64,000 nt of DNA. It comes from Paenibacillus oralis. Lineage in GTDB: Bacteria; Bacillota; Bacilli; Paenibacillales; Paenibacillaceae. Position numbers and translations under genes: made by a program. The DNA lies in the NCBI RefSeq assembly GCF_003863965.1, contig NZ_RRCN01000001.1:1732006-1796005 (forward strand), given 5' to 3'. Shown here piece by piece: positions 1 to 7,361 of the stretch. Positions within the stretch are counted from its first letter, which is position 1. Each line of letters opens with the position of its first letter. The notes under the pieces are model-generated. The model was not told the DNA's origin, searched no databases, and was given only the letters and a program-made list of their open reading frames with translations.

Positions 1-163
1 TCGGCGTTCCGCGAAATTGGATGGTGCCTTGAATTTGTTGGTCCGGCAAAACACGCATCACGAGTTTGCCCCACACAACCGGTCTTCCGGCGACAGATGC
101 ATGAACTCCCCATATGGAAAAGGGAGGTAAACTCTTTGTACTTGTTTGAGCCGCAACGGACAT
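1..163 (-). CDS. Small hypothetical protein, 3' end outside window
   Basis: Reading on the minus strand from an ATG at 163-161, 54 codons stay open to the window edge. A good ribosome binding site (GAGGAG) lies 8 bases before the ATG. The protein starts MSVAAQTSTKSLPPF and continues with short alternating hydrophobic stretches (GVHASVAGRPVVWGKLVM), suggesting a beta-rich fold. It is the third gene of a minus-strand run: 625-476, 459-177, then this one, with 13 bases between the previous stop and this start. I do not recognise the family. Composition and start signal look like a real gene; the function is unknown. Confidence 0.55.
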   Translation of the reverse strand, partial: MSVAAQTSTKSLPPFSIWGVHASVAGRPVVWGKLVMRVLPDQQIQGTIQFRGTP

Positions 164-176
164 GATTCATCACTCC

Positions 177-459
177 TCAAAGTTGGATCACGTCATTATA
201 TGCGTCCTCGGAAAAAATGCCAGTCACTGGGCATGAATTCTTTACAGATAACCGAACATGATCAAGTAAAAGAAGATGGACAGTATCGTCATCGGGATGC
301 GCCTTTGACTGCTTTTCTCTACCTGACTCGTTTTCCGGAAGTCGAATGGTCCAGCATAAGAACGCCGGTATAATTGATCAGTTGATCCGGTTCCAGACCC
401 CACACATAAAATTTTTCGTGCGAAAAAAATTCGTAAAGCAATGGATATTTATTGTCCAT
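177..459 (-). pseudogene. Small hypothetical protein gene, frameshifted
   Basis: The minus strand opens with ATG at 459-457 (MDNKYPLLYEFFSHEKFYVW...) and runs 46 codons to TAG at 321-319. Another frame takes over without a gap just before that stop (GREKQSKAHPDDDTVHLLLL...) and ends at TGA 179-177. Joining the frames gives a protein of about 93 residues, so one indel near 320-330 is the simplest explanation. No family was recognised. It sits between a Cys4 small-protein gene and the partial gene at 1-163, all on the same strand. The frame switch could be an assembly error. Confidence 0.45.
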
Positions 460-475
460 TGATGGCGTCTTTCTC

Positions 476-625
476 TTATATTGGTTGTTTCTTAATGCAG
501 ACAGGTTTCGAACAAAATTGTTTCAACCCATCCCAGTTGCCCCAGATGCAATTTTTACATCGATTCGGTTGTCTTGGGGCAGAGGTAGTCCGGTATTCAA
601 CGCTTGTACTGAATGTTCGTGACAT
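476..625 (-). CDS. 49-residue protein with CxxC...C...C motif
   Basis: ATG at 625-623, preceded by an AAAGGTGA ribosome binding site, gives 49 residues ending at TAA 478-476. The core has four cysteines spaced C-x2-C-x11-C-x4-C (CKNCIWGNWDGLKQFCSKPV), typical of a small zinc ribbon or zinc knuckle. The Trp-rich segment between the pairs is distinctive. It is the first gene of a minus-strand run with 177-459 and 1-163. Zinc binding is inferred from the cysteine spacing; no named family was recognised. It is shorter than most gene callers accept. Confidence 0.55.
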   Translation of the reverse strand: MSRTFSTSVEYRTTSAPRQPNRCKNCIWGNWDGLKQFCSKPVCIKKQPI

Positions 626-771
626 GCAGGTATTCACCTTTCCAATTTTATGCAAACAGCATTTAAGTTGTCCAGAAACGAATCATCCTATTCCGCCAAG
701 CAGTTATCCGCATCGTGAAAGTTCCGCTTGGATTTGATCCCATCTACCCTTGTCCCCTGCATACAAATATC

Positions 772-812
772 AAAGGCCGGAGCTGCCCATTTTGGGCAAC
801 AGCCGGCCTTTT
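772..812 (-). terminator. Hairpin terminator after small-gene cluster
   Basis: GGCCGG pairs with CCGGCC, with an inner GCCC/GGGC helix and A/T tracts on both sides, so it can work in either direction. On the minus strand it follows the genes at 1467-850. Confidence 0.55.
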
Positions 813-849
813 GGTGGTCCTATTTCGCAGGATAAGTTGTCTTCGAAAA

Positions 850-957
850 TTATACAATGAATTTTCCAACTAACGCACGGAGCAAGTCGGACATTTTGTT
901 AAATCGGAATGCGGTTTGCAGCATTTCCTCGCTTTTCGCCGTTTGCTCCTCTGTCAT
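850..957 (-). CDS. 35-residue small protein
   Basis: ATG at 957-955 follows a strong GAGGAGGTGG ribosome binding site. The product has 35 residues (MTEEQTAKSEEMLQTAFRFN... ending LVGKFIV): an acidic N-terminal half, then an amphipathic segment. It lies 63 bases after the stop of the 76-residue gene at 1251-1021, and a terminator hairpin follows at 772-812, so it is probably the last gene of a three-gene operon (1467 to 850). The C-terminal segment resembles a short chemoreceptor-like helix, but that is only a likeness. Function unknown. Confidence 0.5.
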   Translation of the reverse strand: MTEEQTAKSEEMLQTAFRFNKMSDLLRALVGKFIV

Positions 958-1020
958 GGTCGCCACCTCCTCGGGACAAAACGAAGTATGAATCGGTTCG
1001 TTAAAAAAACTACCGGCATT

Positions 1021-1251
1021 CTACCGATGGCTTGAATCGCAAACATTTTTCACACACTGATTCTCCCAGTTGTTGCAGAAGTCCTCATATACTTGCTCTA
1101 CGCCACAGTCGGATAGCATGTGCCTGGCCAAAAAGTCATACCAGAACTGGTCGAAAGACAAGGGCATCCGGGTTCCATATTGGGAACGAAGGGTTACATA
1201 ACGGTCCCAGATTTTGATTCGGAATGCTTCCAATTCATCACATCGCTCCAT
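1021..1251 (-). CDS. 76-residue hypothetical protein
   Basis: The ORF starts MERCDELEAFRIKIWDRYVT and is rich in aromatic and acidic residues. Its cysteines are scattered, not in CxxC pairs. The start lies 12 bases after the stop of the 67-residue gene upstream, with a weak AAAGGCG ribosome binding site in the gap, so the two are probably translated from one message. No known domain was recognised. The upstream partner has a paralogue at 53385-53594, but no paralogue of this gene is seen there. Confidence 0.55.
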   Translation of the reverse strand: MERCDELEAFRIKIWDRYVTLRSQYGTRMPLSFDQFWYDFLARHMLSDCGVEQVYEDFCNNWENQCVKNVCDSSHR

Positions 1252-1263
1252 GTCGGTTCGCCT

Positions 1264-1467
1264 TTAAGCGACGCTTGTATCGCTTGATATTTCTGACGTT
1301 TTCGCTCTTTCTTCGGCCATCTTTTGAAATTGTTTCGCTCTTTCCAGATGAAAGGCATGCAATTGGTCGTGATACTGAGTCATTTTCATGTGCCAGTCGT
1401 ACATTTGCCTGACATAAGCGGCGTGGTCATGCGTATACATGGGCATTGCCTGTTTGATAAACTGCAA
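1264..1467 (-). CDS. His/Met-rich 67-residue protein (paralogue at 53385-53594)
   Basis: ATG at 1467-1465 has a strong AAGGAGG ribosome binding site. The protein (MQFIKQAMPMYTHDHAAYVR...) is closely similar to the 69-residue product at 53594-53385. The shared core is MPMYT-x-DHA-x-Y-x-RQMY-x-WHMKM, then H-x-ERAK-x-FQ-MAEER. It has no signal peptide. The conserved His, Met and Tyr residues suggest metal or surface binding, but that is inference. It is the first gene of a small operon. Two copies in one window, both intact among many broken genes, suggest retained function. Confidence 0.7.
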   Translation of the reverse strand: MQFIKQAMPMYTHDHAAYVRQMYDWHMKMTQYHDQLHAFHLERAKQFQKMAEERAKTSEISSDTSVA

Positions 1468-1879
1468 TCGAAACCATTCCTCCTTGGTAGATGAAGTTTG
1501 AAGAACTTACAACATCAGTCTATGGCAGACGCATAGAAGTGAAAACGGCATCCGCCCGGTTCCGGTCATTTTTACCGGGTTGGTTGTCTATATGCAGGCG
1601 GAAAATTTATCTTCTTCACCGACACCACGCTATCCTGCCCGTTCGTGAATCCGCTCTCTTTATGGAATTATTCGACATTGACTGATAACCCCTCCATTCC
1701 TCTAAAAAAACAATGTTCCGAATATATTTTTGTAAAAGGAACATCGGGAATTATGAGACTCGTATTGTCTAAAATATGCTGCTTCGATATACTGATTTCA
1801 ATCATATTGTTCCGATACTCGCAGTAATAGGAACTTTCATTTGGGGAGAATACAGAAGCGAAATTGGGAACTAGGCTAG
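1468..1879. other. No gene recognised
   Basis: 412 bases between the small-gene operon and a Tn3 relic. Open frames exist on the plus strand (1491-1685 and 1645-1827), but they have no ribosome binding site and no recognisable protein character. Confidence 0.5.
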
Positions 1880-2149
1880 CTGATTGAGCATTTTACTCTT
1901 TTTCCGAACGAAATGCAGCAAATAGGGAATAAGAGCGGCGAGACAAGGATTGGTTTCGCGGTCATGTTCAAGTTTTTCCAATACGAGGCGCGATTTCCGT
2001 TCACAAATTTGAAGTCCCTAAAGCCGTCATTTCATACATTGCCAAGCAAATCGAAGTGCCGGCAGAACTGTATGCACAATACATTGGTTCTTCTGAGCGC
2101 ATTCTTGATCAAGCAGCGCGCGTTTTATCTCCGTTGTTATGTTATAAAT
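1880..2149 (+). pseudogene. Tn3-family transposase N-terminal (DUF4158) fragment
   Basis: The plus-strand frame reads LIEHFTLFPNEMQQIGNKSG then ETRIGFAVMFKFFQYEARFP. After a frame change near 2000 it continues KFEVPKAVISYIAKQIEVPA. The order of motifs (GetRiGFA, FQYEaRFP, vPkavisYIAkQ, Y) is that of the DUF4158 N-terminal domain of Tn3-type TnpA. Only about 90 of some 980 residues remain, so this is a relic. No Tn3 ends were recognised nearby. Confidence 0.6.
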
Positions 2150-2259
2150 AGATTATATTCACAAGACGCAAATACCTTGGAGGGAGCAAAGAGAAACGGC
2201 CGAATTAACGCGTTAACGGAATACTTTTGGAATCATTGGTTTAAAATGCCATACTTTGT

Positions 2260-2768
2260 ATGTATTTTCTTCTTGGTTTCGCCTTATCCTCTGCAGCAGC
2301 ACAAAACGTTATTGTTATTCTAAAACAAGTCGTGGATATCACACCAACAAAAGATATAAAGCAGTTAATTCATAATTCAATCATGATTGCCTTTGGCCGA
2401 TTTGATACCGAACATCAGAAGCTACTGTTAGGAAAACGGGTTGAAGGCGGCGAATTGGTCAATTATGTTCAGAAATTTCATGTTGAGGAGTATCTGAAAG
2501 GAACTGGCCCGCGGTTCCTTCCCATCTTATCCACCGGTTTTGAACCCCTACCAGACCCTAAACATCCGCTCAAAAAAGTATATCCCGGTCCTATGGCGGA
2601 AAGGGATATGTGTGTTTTATTAAACGTGTGGAAGGAAATTATTATGCAATTGCTGGGGGCTGGCAAGGAGTGTACCCCGTTTACGAAGGAAAAACAATTT
2701 CTCTGAAAGGTAGGTTGAACAAGTTATCCTTGGAAGAATTCGAAAGAATAATCAAATCACTGCAATAG
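2260..2768 (+). pseudogene. Secreted hypothetical protein, one frameshift
   Basis: A signal-peptide-like start (MYFLLGFALSSAAAQ) is followed by about 110 residues including FHVEEYLKGTGPRFLPILST. Near 2600 the frame shifts and continues YVCFIKRVEGNYYAIAGGWQ, with QGVYPVYEGK next, to TAG at 2766-2768. The pattern (V-E-E-Y-L-K-G, then a Y-V-x-F strand and a GG-x-QG-x-Y-x-V segment) is seen in small secreted Bacillota proteins of unknown role. One lost base restores a protein of about 168 residues. A terminator follows at 2791-2828. Function unknown. Confidence 0.5.
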
Positions 2769-2790
2769 TCTCCAGAGGAAAACGAAGAAT

Positions 2791-2828
2791 GGCCCTGTCA
2801 TCAAGAATTTGAACAGAGCCGTTTTTTT
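2791..2828 (+). terminator. Rho-independent terminator
   Basis: GGC-CTGT pairs with ACAG-GCC across an 11-base loop and is followed by seven T on the plus strand, 22 bases after the broken secreted-protein gene. Confidence 0.6.
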
Positions 2829-2904
2829 CCATTGTCCGACGCGAAAACGATATTGCTACCGCGATTGAATTCTGTCGAAAACGGCAATCGATTTATAAAG
2901 CAAA

Positions 2905-3336
2905 TTAATACGTATTATAAACATTTTCGCAAGTTTCAGCTGCCGGTTCATAAAAGCAGTGAAGCTTATAACGTCCCGCGAGAGGCTGATTGTACCACGT
3001 CGGGGGACAATCGCCTTCCGGCCTAAAATACCACAAACTAAATTTTGCAGGCCAATGCCTCTCTCCGTTAATGCACCTTCGAGCCAGGCGTTTTTCTCGA
3101 TCCCTGGCTTTTTGATAAAAGTAACCATGTAAAACAGCCTCGAAAGCATTCGGTAGAAATACCATTTGCGGAATGGTGCGCAAGCCTTTAAAATCGGAAC
3201 AATTCGCTCTTATCCGATTAATGCCTACATTTCCGATAAGCAGCATACCGTATTCTCCTTCACCTTCCGCTTCGGCCCGAAGAAGTCTGGCCAAGAGCGC
3301 AACATCGCTTTCTCTCGCTTTCACAACAGCCATCAT
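2905..3336 (-). CDS. CwlJ/SleB-type spore cortex hydrolase
   Basis: 143 residues forming a single Hydrolase_2 (SleB/CwlJ) domain with no signal peptide or peptidoglycan-binding domain, which is the size and layout of CwlJ. The N-terminal RLLRAEAEGEGEYGMLLIGN carries the family glutamate expected for catalysis (EAEGE), followed by GNVGINR. The C-terminal half has FSLWYFRP and ETCENVYNTY. CwlJ-type enzymes cut spore cortex peptidoglycan during germination. The start is MM with an AAGGTG site 5-8 bases upstream. A close paralogue of 142 residues lies at 55347-55775 (about 75% identical by eye). No gerQ partner is adjacent to either copy. Confidence 0.85.
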   Translation of the reverse strand: MMAVVKARESDVALLARLLRAEAEGEGEYGMLLIGNVGINRIRANCSDFKGLRTIPQMVFLPNAFEAVLHGYFYQKARDREKRLARRCINGERHWPAKFSLWYFRPEGDCPPTWYNQPLAGRYKLHCFYEPAAETCENVYNTY

Positions 3337-3673
3337 TTTTCACCTTCTTCTTGTGTTATAGCCATAAAATATTATGAATGGAACAGATGGGTGACTGCCT
3401 ACCGATTCCAATGTTGATGTCCCGTTTATTGAAACAGGAAAGGCAGGCGCCGATATGGGCTTGGCCGTATTCGAACATGCCTTGCGAAGACAAGCAAAAC
3501 CTTCATCGCACTGCAACTAATTGTGATGAACCACTAGCGCAAGCTTCAGAATCTTTTTATCCTGATTAAACCGCCTTCTTTCAGAAAATTGCTGGTTTTG
3601 GTAACATTCATGGCCGTTAAGCAAGACCTAAATAAAAGCTATTTAATGACCAAAAGGTTTTGCCCTCACAAAT
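3337..3673. other. No gene recognised
   Basis: The interval between the cortex hydrolase and the IS5-like relic. Short open frames are present on the plus strand, but none has a ribosome binding site or a recognisable product. Confidence 0.45.
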
Positions 3674-3911
3674 TTACTCCTTGTGCAGGACTGCCGAGTG
3701 GGGAGACCGCTCAGACGATTGCCGTGCGCTTTGCAAATCCTCTGTTTTCCGGGTGCGATAGATTTGATCGGCCAGTACCGGCTTCGAGTAACATTCGAAG
3801 CGTTTCTTGTACGCTCCCAGAGATTCGATCAGCGTCCTCCTTTCGTTGAAGCTGTTCCATCCTTGAAATGCATTGGCATTTATCCATTTGGACTCGCGTT
3901 GACAAAAAGGT
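3674..3911 (-). pseudogene. IS5-like DDE transposase fragment
   Basis: The minus-strand frame reads ESKWINANAFQGWNSFNERR, then a segment ending LADQIYRTRK. In IS5-related transposases a segment (F-x-x-W-x-x-F-N-E-S-x-x-L...AY-K-K-R-F...VLADQIYRTR) precedes the second catalytic aspartate, here the D of LADQIYRTR. The frame ends at TAA 3676-3674 and lacks both the N-terminal part and the C-terminal glutamate region. A relic. Confidence 0.55.
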
Positions 3912-4009
3912 CATCGCTTCATTTGATCAATATTTGAGAGAAGTTACCTGCATGCTTACCAAACCACCTGGGAACACATAGCCCCGGTGGTTTTCCTGTA
4001 AGCCTGGGT

Positions 4010-4433
4010 GTCATCTTTAGGGTGTGAGTTCCGAACGGGGGCTCGCGAGCGCCTACCGTAGCCCGAGGGGATGTCGGTTGTGAAGCCATAATCTGAAGGA
4101 GGCCGGATGCAAATCTTAATCGCTACCTCATGGGCTGGATTGGATATTTCTGGATGACAAAACAACCAGTGGAATAGGAGAAGGCTGCGGATATGTCTCT
4201 TGAAACAATGGAAACGGGTGCGCCCCCGTATTCGCGAACTCCGGGCGCTTGGAGTGCCTGATTGGGCTGCATTCATGATGGCTAATTCAAGGCGAGGTGT
4301 GGGAAATGTCTCGGAACATAAATAACGCCCTTCCAACTTCCTACTGCAAAAAGGAAATTATTAATTTTTGGATAAACTTAGTGCTTAGGTGTTGTGAGAG
4401 GACGGGGGTTAATTGCCTGCCTCCAACTCGATT
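4010..4433 (+). mobile_element. Group II intron relic with fragment of its reverse transcriptase
   Basis: At 4130-4345 three plus-strand frames together spell the C-terminal maturase/X region of a group II intron protein: GWIGYF, then WNRRRLRICLLKQWKR, then RELRALGVPDWAAFMMANSR and RGVWEMSRNINNALPTSY, broken by two indels. Downstream, 4397-4433 (GTGAGAGGACGGGGGTTAAT, ending ACTCGATT) matches the usual domain V 3' arm, domain VI and 3' intron end. The 5' part (4010-4115) resembles the RNA segments around the maturase gene. Most of the reverse transcriptase and the 5' arm of domain V are gone, so it cannot splice. Confidence 0.65.
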
Positions 4434-4544
4434 GGAGCAGTAGTTCACATTCGTGCTGAAACCAATCTGCCTGTAAATAGACGAATGTCAAATTAGTTTG
4501 ATCTCAAGAGACATTCTTTTGGAGGCCGAAACTTTATCGGGCTT

Positions 4545-5048
4545 TTGGAAACAGGCGTTGAACAATCTCTGTTAATTGCTCGTAAAACCCGGAAACAGGG
4601 CGACCTTGTGTTGTCGTACGTCTGTTACATAACTGGTAATACGTTCCAAAAATTCAGGATTCGCGGAGATGTACAAATCGGCGCGCGTCTAGGATTTGCA
4701 ACCCCTCGTATTGATGTATTTGAGAATGAACATGAAGTAATTGTTTCTTGTGAAATCCCTGGTTTGGATAAAAAAGAGAACCTTCATATCGATGTGGATG
4801 AAAACATGCTTACAATTAGTGGGACTATAAAGCAAGCGAATGAAATGAAACAGGAACAAATAAACCGCAAAGAACGGTTTGTTGGACGATTCCAGCGGGC
4901 GGTGTCTTTGCCAACACGCGTTCAAACGGAAGGAACGACTGCAACGTATCGCAACGGTATCCTTGAAGTTCGCATGCCGAGATTAAAATCCGATACCCAA
5001 CGGCAAATTGATGTGCAGTTGATTAAAATGTATAGGGGCGTTACATGA
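4545..5048 (+). CDS. Hsp20/alpha-crystallin small heat shock protein, odd N-terminus
   Basis: Residues 50-160 form an alpha-crystallin domain: TPRIDVFENEHEVIVSCEIP, GLDKKENLHIDVDENMLTIS, RFVGRFQRAVSLP and the C-terminal YRNGILEVRMPRL with the A-x-x-x-N-G-x-L/I signature. Hsp20 proteins are ATP-independent holdases. The usual N-terminal arm (an aromatic-rich 30-40 residues) is absent: codons before about 4690 do not look like Hsp20, and this frame has only a TTG start at 4545, 20 bases after a GGAGG. The gene start was probably replaced by a rearrangement, so the real start or even expression is uncertain. The Gln-rich gene at 5118 follows on the same strand. Confidence 0.6.
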   Translation: METGVEQSLLIARKTRKQGDLVLSYVCYITGNTFQKFRIRGDVQIGARLGFATPRIDVFENEHEVIVSCEIPGLDKKENLHIDVDENMLTISGTIKQANEMKQEQINRKERFVGRFQRAVSLPTRVQTEGTTATYRNGILEVRMPRLKSDTQRQIDVQLIKMYRGVT

Positions 5049-5117
5049 AAAATGGGCACTTGCACACAATAAGCTTTGGGGGATAAAGTCCTACAATATT
5101 GAAGGAGGTCAAAGATC

Positions 5118-5465
5118 GTGTATCAACAAAACCTTTCACAGCAAGCAAGCCAATGCGCGCAGATTATTAAACAGTTGATCCAGCAAACGCAGCAATCGAG
5201 CAACATGTATCAGCAAATGTTGCAACAGGAGCAGCAAAACGCCGCCCAACTGGATCAGCTGGCCCAGAAAGAACGTAAAGCAGTTCAAACCATTCAATCT
5301 GTTCTGCAAGGACATCAAACTGCAATTCAGCAGATGCAGCAGGCGATGCAAATTTGTTCTCAGCTTCAACAAACAGCGCAACAACAAGCCGGCATGCAGA
5401 ATGCGGGCTTGTCAATGGCTCAAAGCTGGCAGAATCAGAATTTGCAGCCACGGCAGTATCAATAA
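5118..5465 (+). CDS. Gln-rich coiled-coil protein, 115 residues
   Basis: A GTG start has an AAGGAGGTC ribosome binding site 7 bases upstream. The product is about 30% glutamine (MYQQNLSQQASQCAQIIKQL...) with heptad-like spacing of hydrophobic residues, so an extended helix or coiled coil is likely. It has no signal peptide or membrane segment. Small Gln-rich helical proteins are common among spore-associated proteins of Bacillales, but nothing here proves that role. It lies 70 bases after the Hsp20 stop and ends in a strong terminator at 5473-5511. Confidence 0.7.
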   Translation: MYQQNLSQQASQCAQIIKQLIQQTQQSSNMYQQMLQQEQQNAAQLDQLAQKERKAVQTIQSVLQGHQTAIQQMQQAMQICSQLQQTAQQQAGMQNAGLSMAQSWQNQNLQPRQYQ

Positions 5466-5472
5466 AACAGCT

Positions 5473-5511
5473 AACGATCGCTCTCTTTAAAAAGAAGGCG
5501 GTCGTTTTTTT
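5473..5511 (+). terminator. Strong rho-independent terminator
   Basis: A 15-bp imperfect stem (AACGATCGCTCTCTT with AAGAAGGCGGTCGTT) and a T7 tract follow the Gln-rich gene. Confidence 0.8.
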
Positions 5512-5585
5512 ACCTGACTATGCGTATGCCCCAAAAATAGCTAAATAGGTTGTAGCGTAGCCTTGGGATTTTTCTGTAAATCCTT

Positions 5586-5925
5586 TTAATTTTGTTTATA
5601 ACCATCTACTATTAAATCTAACTTTCCTTCTGGGTTGATTACGAGGCCATGAACTGGAACGTTTTTTTGGTAGCAGAGGGTGATTCTTGACCGCCTGCAA
5701 GCTGGCTTATACTGAATCCTCAACACTATCAAAATCGAATAACCATTGTTGTAAATTAATTCCCGCCTTTTCGATGGTGTCGATAGTTTCAGTAGATATG
5801 CCTTTCTCCTTCATTTTTTTAAGGCTTCGCTAGGATCAACATAGCTCATGCCGCAATCGTGATGTCCGAAAACAAACACTTCATCAGCATTTAATTCATA
5901 TACCGCGACAATAACGCTTCGCATT
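5586..5925 (-). pseudogene. Beta-class carbonic anhydrase relic
   Basis: From 5925 downwards the minus strand encodes MRSVIVAVYELNADEVFVFG then HHDCGMS, the zinc-site region of a beta-carbonic anhydrase (H-x2-C, the second half of the Cys-His-Cys zinc set). After a frameshift at an A run (about 5817) comes a helical segment ending QQWLFDFDSVEDS. A TAA then interrupts SV-ASLQAVKNHPLLP, and after another frameshift NVPVHGLVINPEGKLDLIV leads to TAA 5588-5586. The first 60 or so residues, including the first zinc cysteine, are missing. The cut 5' end abuts the bioC relic. Non-functional. Confidence 0.75.
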
Positions 5926-5929
5926 CACC

Positions 5930-6431
5930 TGTTTCCAATGGCTTGCCCACCCGCAGGAGACACTATGCGAGCTCAAGCGGCTGCTTCGTCCAGGCGGAAT
6001 GGTGGCATTCACTACGTTCGGAACGGAGACGTTTCGAGAGCTGCATACCCCATTCGAGCTATCTTACCGCGCGCAGGGCCTGGAGCCGCAGCGCCACGGC
6101 CTGCCGCTGCATACAGCTAAGAAGTGGAACGTAATGCTGGCCGCAGACGGGTTTAAGAACCCGCAGCGCTGCCAAAACGTCCGCATCAAACGGTACCCAA
6201 CGGAGCGCGATTTTCTCCATGCGATAAAAGTGGTCGGCGCCAGCGCCTCGGTAGCCTCCCCTTCCGGAAGGGCTGCGCCTATTTCACGACATGTTCCAGC
6301 ACTATGAAACGCGATACGGCGACCTTAATGGCGTCCTTGCGACGTATGAGCCGCTGTGCTCCGAAATAAAGTATCGCCGAAAGTCGAGGATGAAGAACAG
6401 GAAACCGTCTACGGAACTTCGCGTATATTGA
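5930..6431 (+). pseudogene. bioC: BioC-like malonyl-ACP methyltransferase relic
   Basis: The plus frame from 5930 reads CFQWLAHPQETLCELKRLLR then PGGMVAFTTFGTETFRELH, typical of the region after the SAM-binding motifs of BioC, the O-methyltransferase that starts pimeloyl synthesis for biotin. It continues through a segment like the BioC C-terminus (PLHTAKKWNVMLAADGF). After a frameshift near 6270 it reads LFHDMFQHYETRYGDLNGVL and ends with TGA 6429-6431. The N-terminal half with the SAM site is missing, and the cut begins where the antisense carbonic anhydrase relic ends. The local GC content is higher than in the neighbours. Confidence 0.65.
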
Positions 6432-6571
6432 CGAAGCGAATAATCATAAACAGCTAAATCCTTAGGGTATGAAAAATGACAGGGACAACGATGGCTTAGT
6501 GCAAAAATTTACATATGCATCTTTCGTCTGGGAAAATTTTAATTCTGCATGTTTGGTTGTGGGGGAGACAA

Positions 6572-6609
6572 ATAGACTACCGGAACTACTGATTACGGTA
6601 GCCTATTTT
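6572..6609 (+). terminator. Hairpin terminator
   Basis: ATAG-CTACCG pairs with CGGTAG-CTAT (one mismatch), followed by TTTTC. No intact plus-strand gene remains upstream, so it probably belonged to a lost gene. Confidence 0.55.
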
Positions 6610-6853
6610 CTCTATATACAAGGAGGGGACTGTACCCCATCATAAGTATATACACCGAAGAGGTTGTATAAGTACAATTATCGAGGCGGAACGAGGTCAG
6701 TTTAAAACATTTTATTTTAAGACTCATTTGTGGTTTTTTAAAAAAAGTGTTCTCTCGAATACACAGGGACGTATGTGTAATCAATAAAAAATCAATTAGG
6801 GCAAGGGATATTGGGGAATTACACAGTGTACGTTCTTCAATATTGCCATACTG

Positions 6854-6994
6854 AAACGAGGTTACCAATTCATTGTCGTGTATCCGTATTTAGTTTTTTA
6901 TCGTGTCATTGAAAATACGGTGATTATCCATCGAATTTTGCATGGCCGTAGGGATTATCTCGTGAGTTATTTGGTCCTTAATGAATACATTACG
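6854..6994 (+). pseudogene. ParE/RelE-type toxin C-terminal fragment
   Basis: The frame reads KRGYQFIVVYPYLVFYRVIE then NTVIIHRILHGRRDY, the C-terminal beta-strands and HGRRD tail of ParE-like toxins. The N-terminal half and any antitoxin gene are missing. It runs directly into the right end of IS110 copy 1 at 6993. About 45 residues remain of the usual 95-100. Confidence 0.6.
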
Positions 6995-7361
6995 CTCCCT
7001 CGAAATAATTCAGTTTCCTCACTCAGACTCATGAATTCGCAGGATTTTACCCTGAGCTAAACATGAAAGCAAAGAATCCAGGGGGAGTCGGTGGCTGGGG
7101 ACTATAGAAAGGGCATGCGGGAACAAGGGTGTTGTGTCCAATACCCACTTTGTTCCATATCATGCACGTCTCCACGTCACCCTAGCGATTCTCACTCCCA
7201 TGTCTCAACGGGTCAAGCCCTATCATTCCTTCGTCACATCTAACTAAGGGGTGGAGGTCGGTTTTTCTAACGGAACGGGTCCGAGCCCTTTTGCGCAACG
7301 TCTCCCGATACTCCGTGCTTCTTGTCATCCTGCGAATGCATCAACTGGTGAAATAACGCTC
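6993..7361 (-). ncRNA. Candidate bridge RNA region, IS110 copy 1
   Basis: The noncoding 3' part of the element. It contains CGTTCCGTTAGAA at 7277-7265, which repeats the first nine bases of the element's left end (CCGTTAGAA). It also contains a block around 7165-7220 (ACATGGGAGTGAGAATCGCT... GACGTGGAGACGTGC) that is conserved in the divergent relic at 21460-21520. RNA boundaries were not determined. Confidence 0.35.

Noticed and set aside
3956..4336. 126-codon minus-strand frame
   Set aside because: It overlaps the group II intron relic, whose plus-strand frames match the maturase domain.
5136..5451. Leu-rich minus-strand frames over the Gln-rich gene
   Set aside because: Poly-Gln codons read backwards give Leu/Cys-rich frames; they are artefacts of the plus-strand gene.
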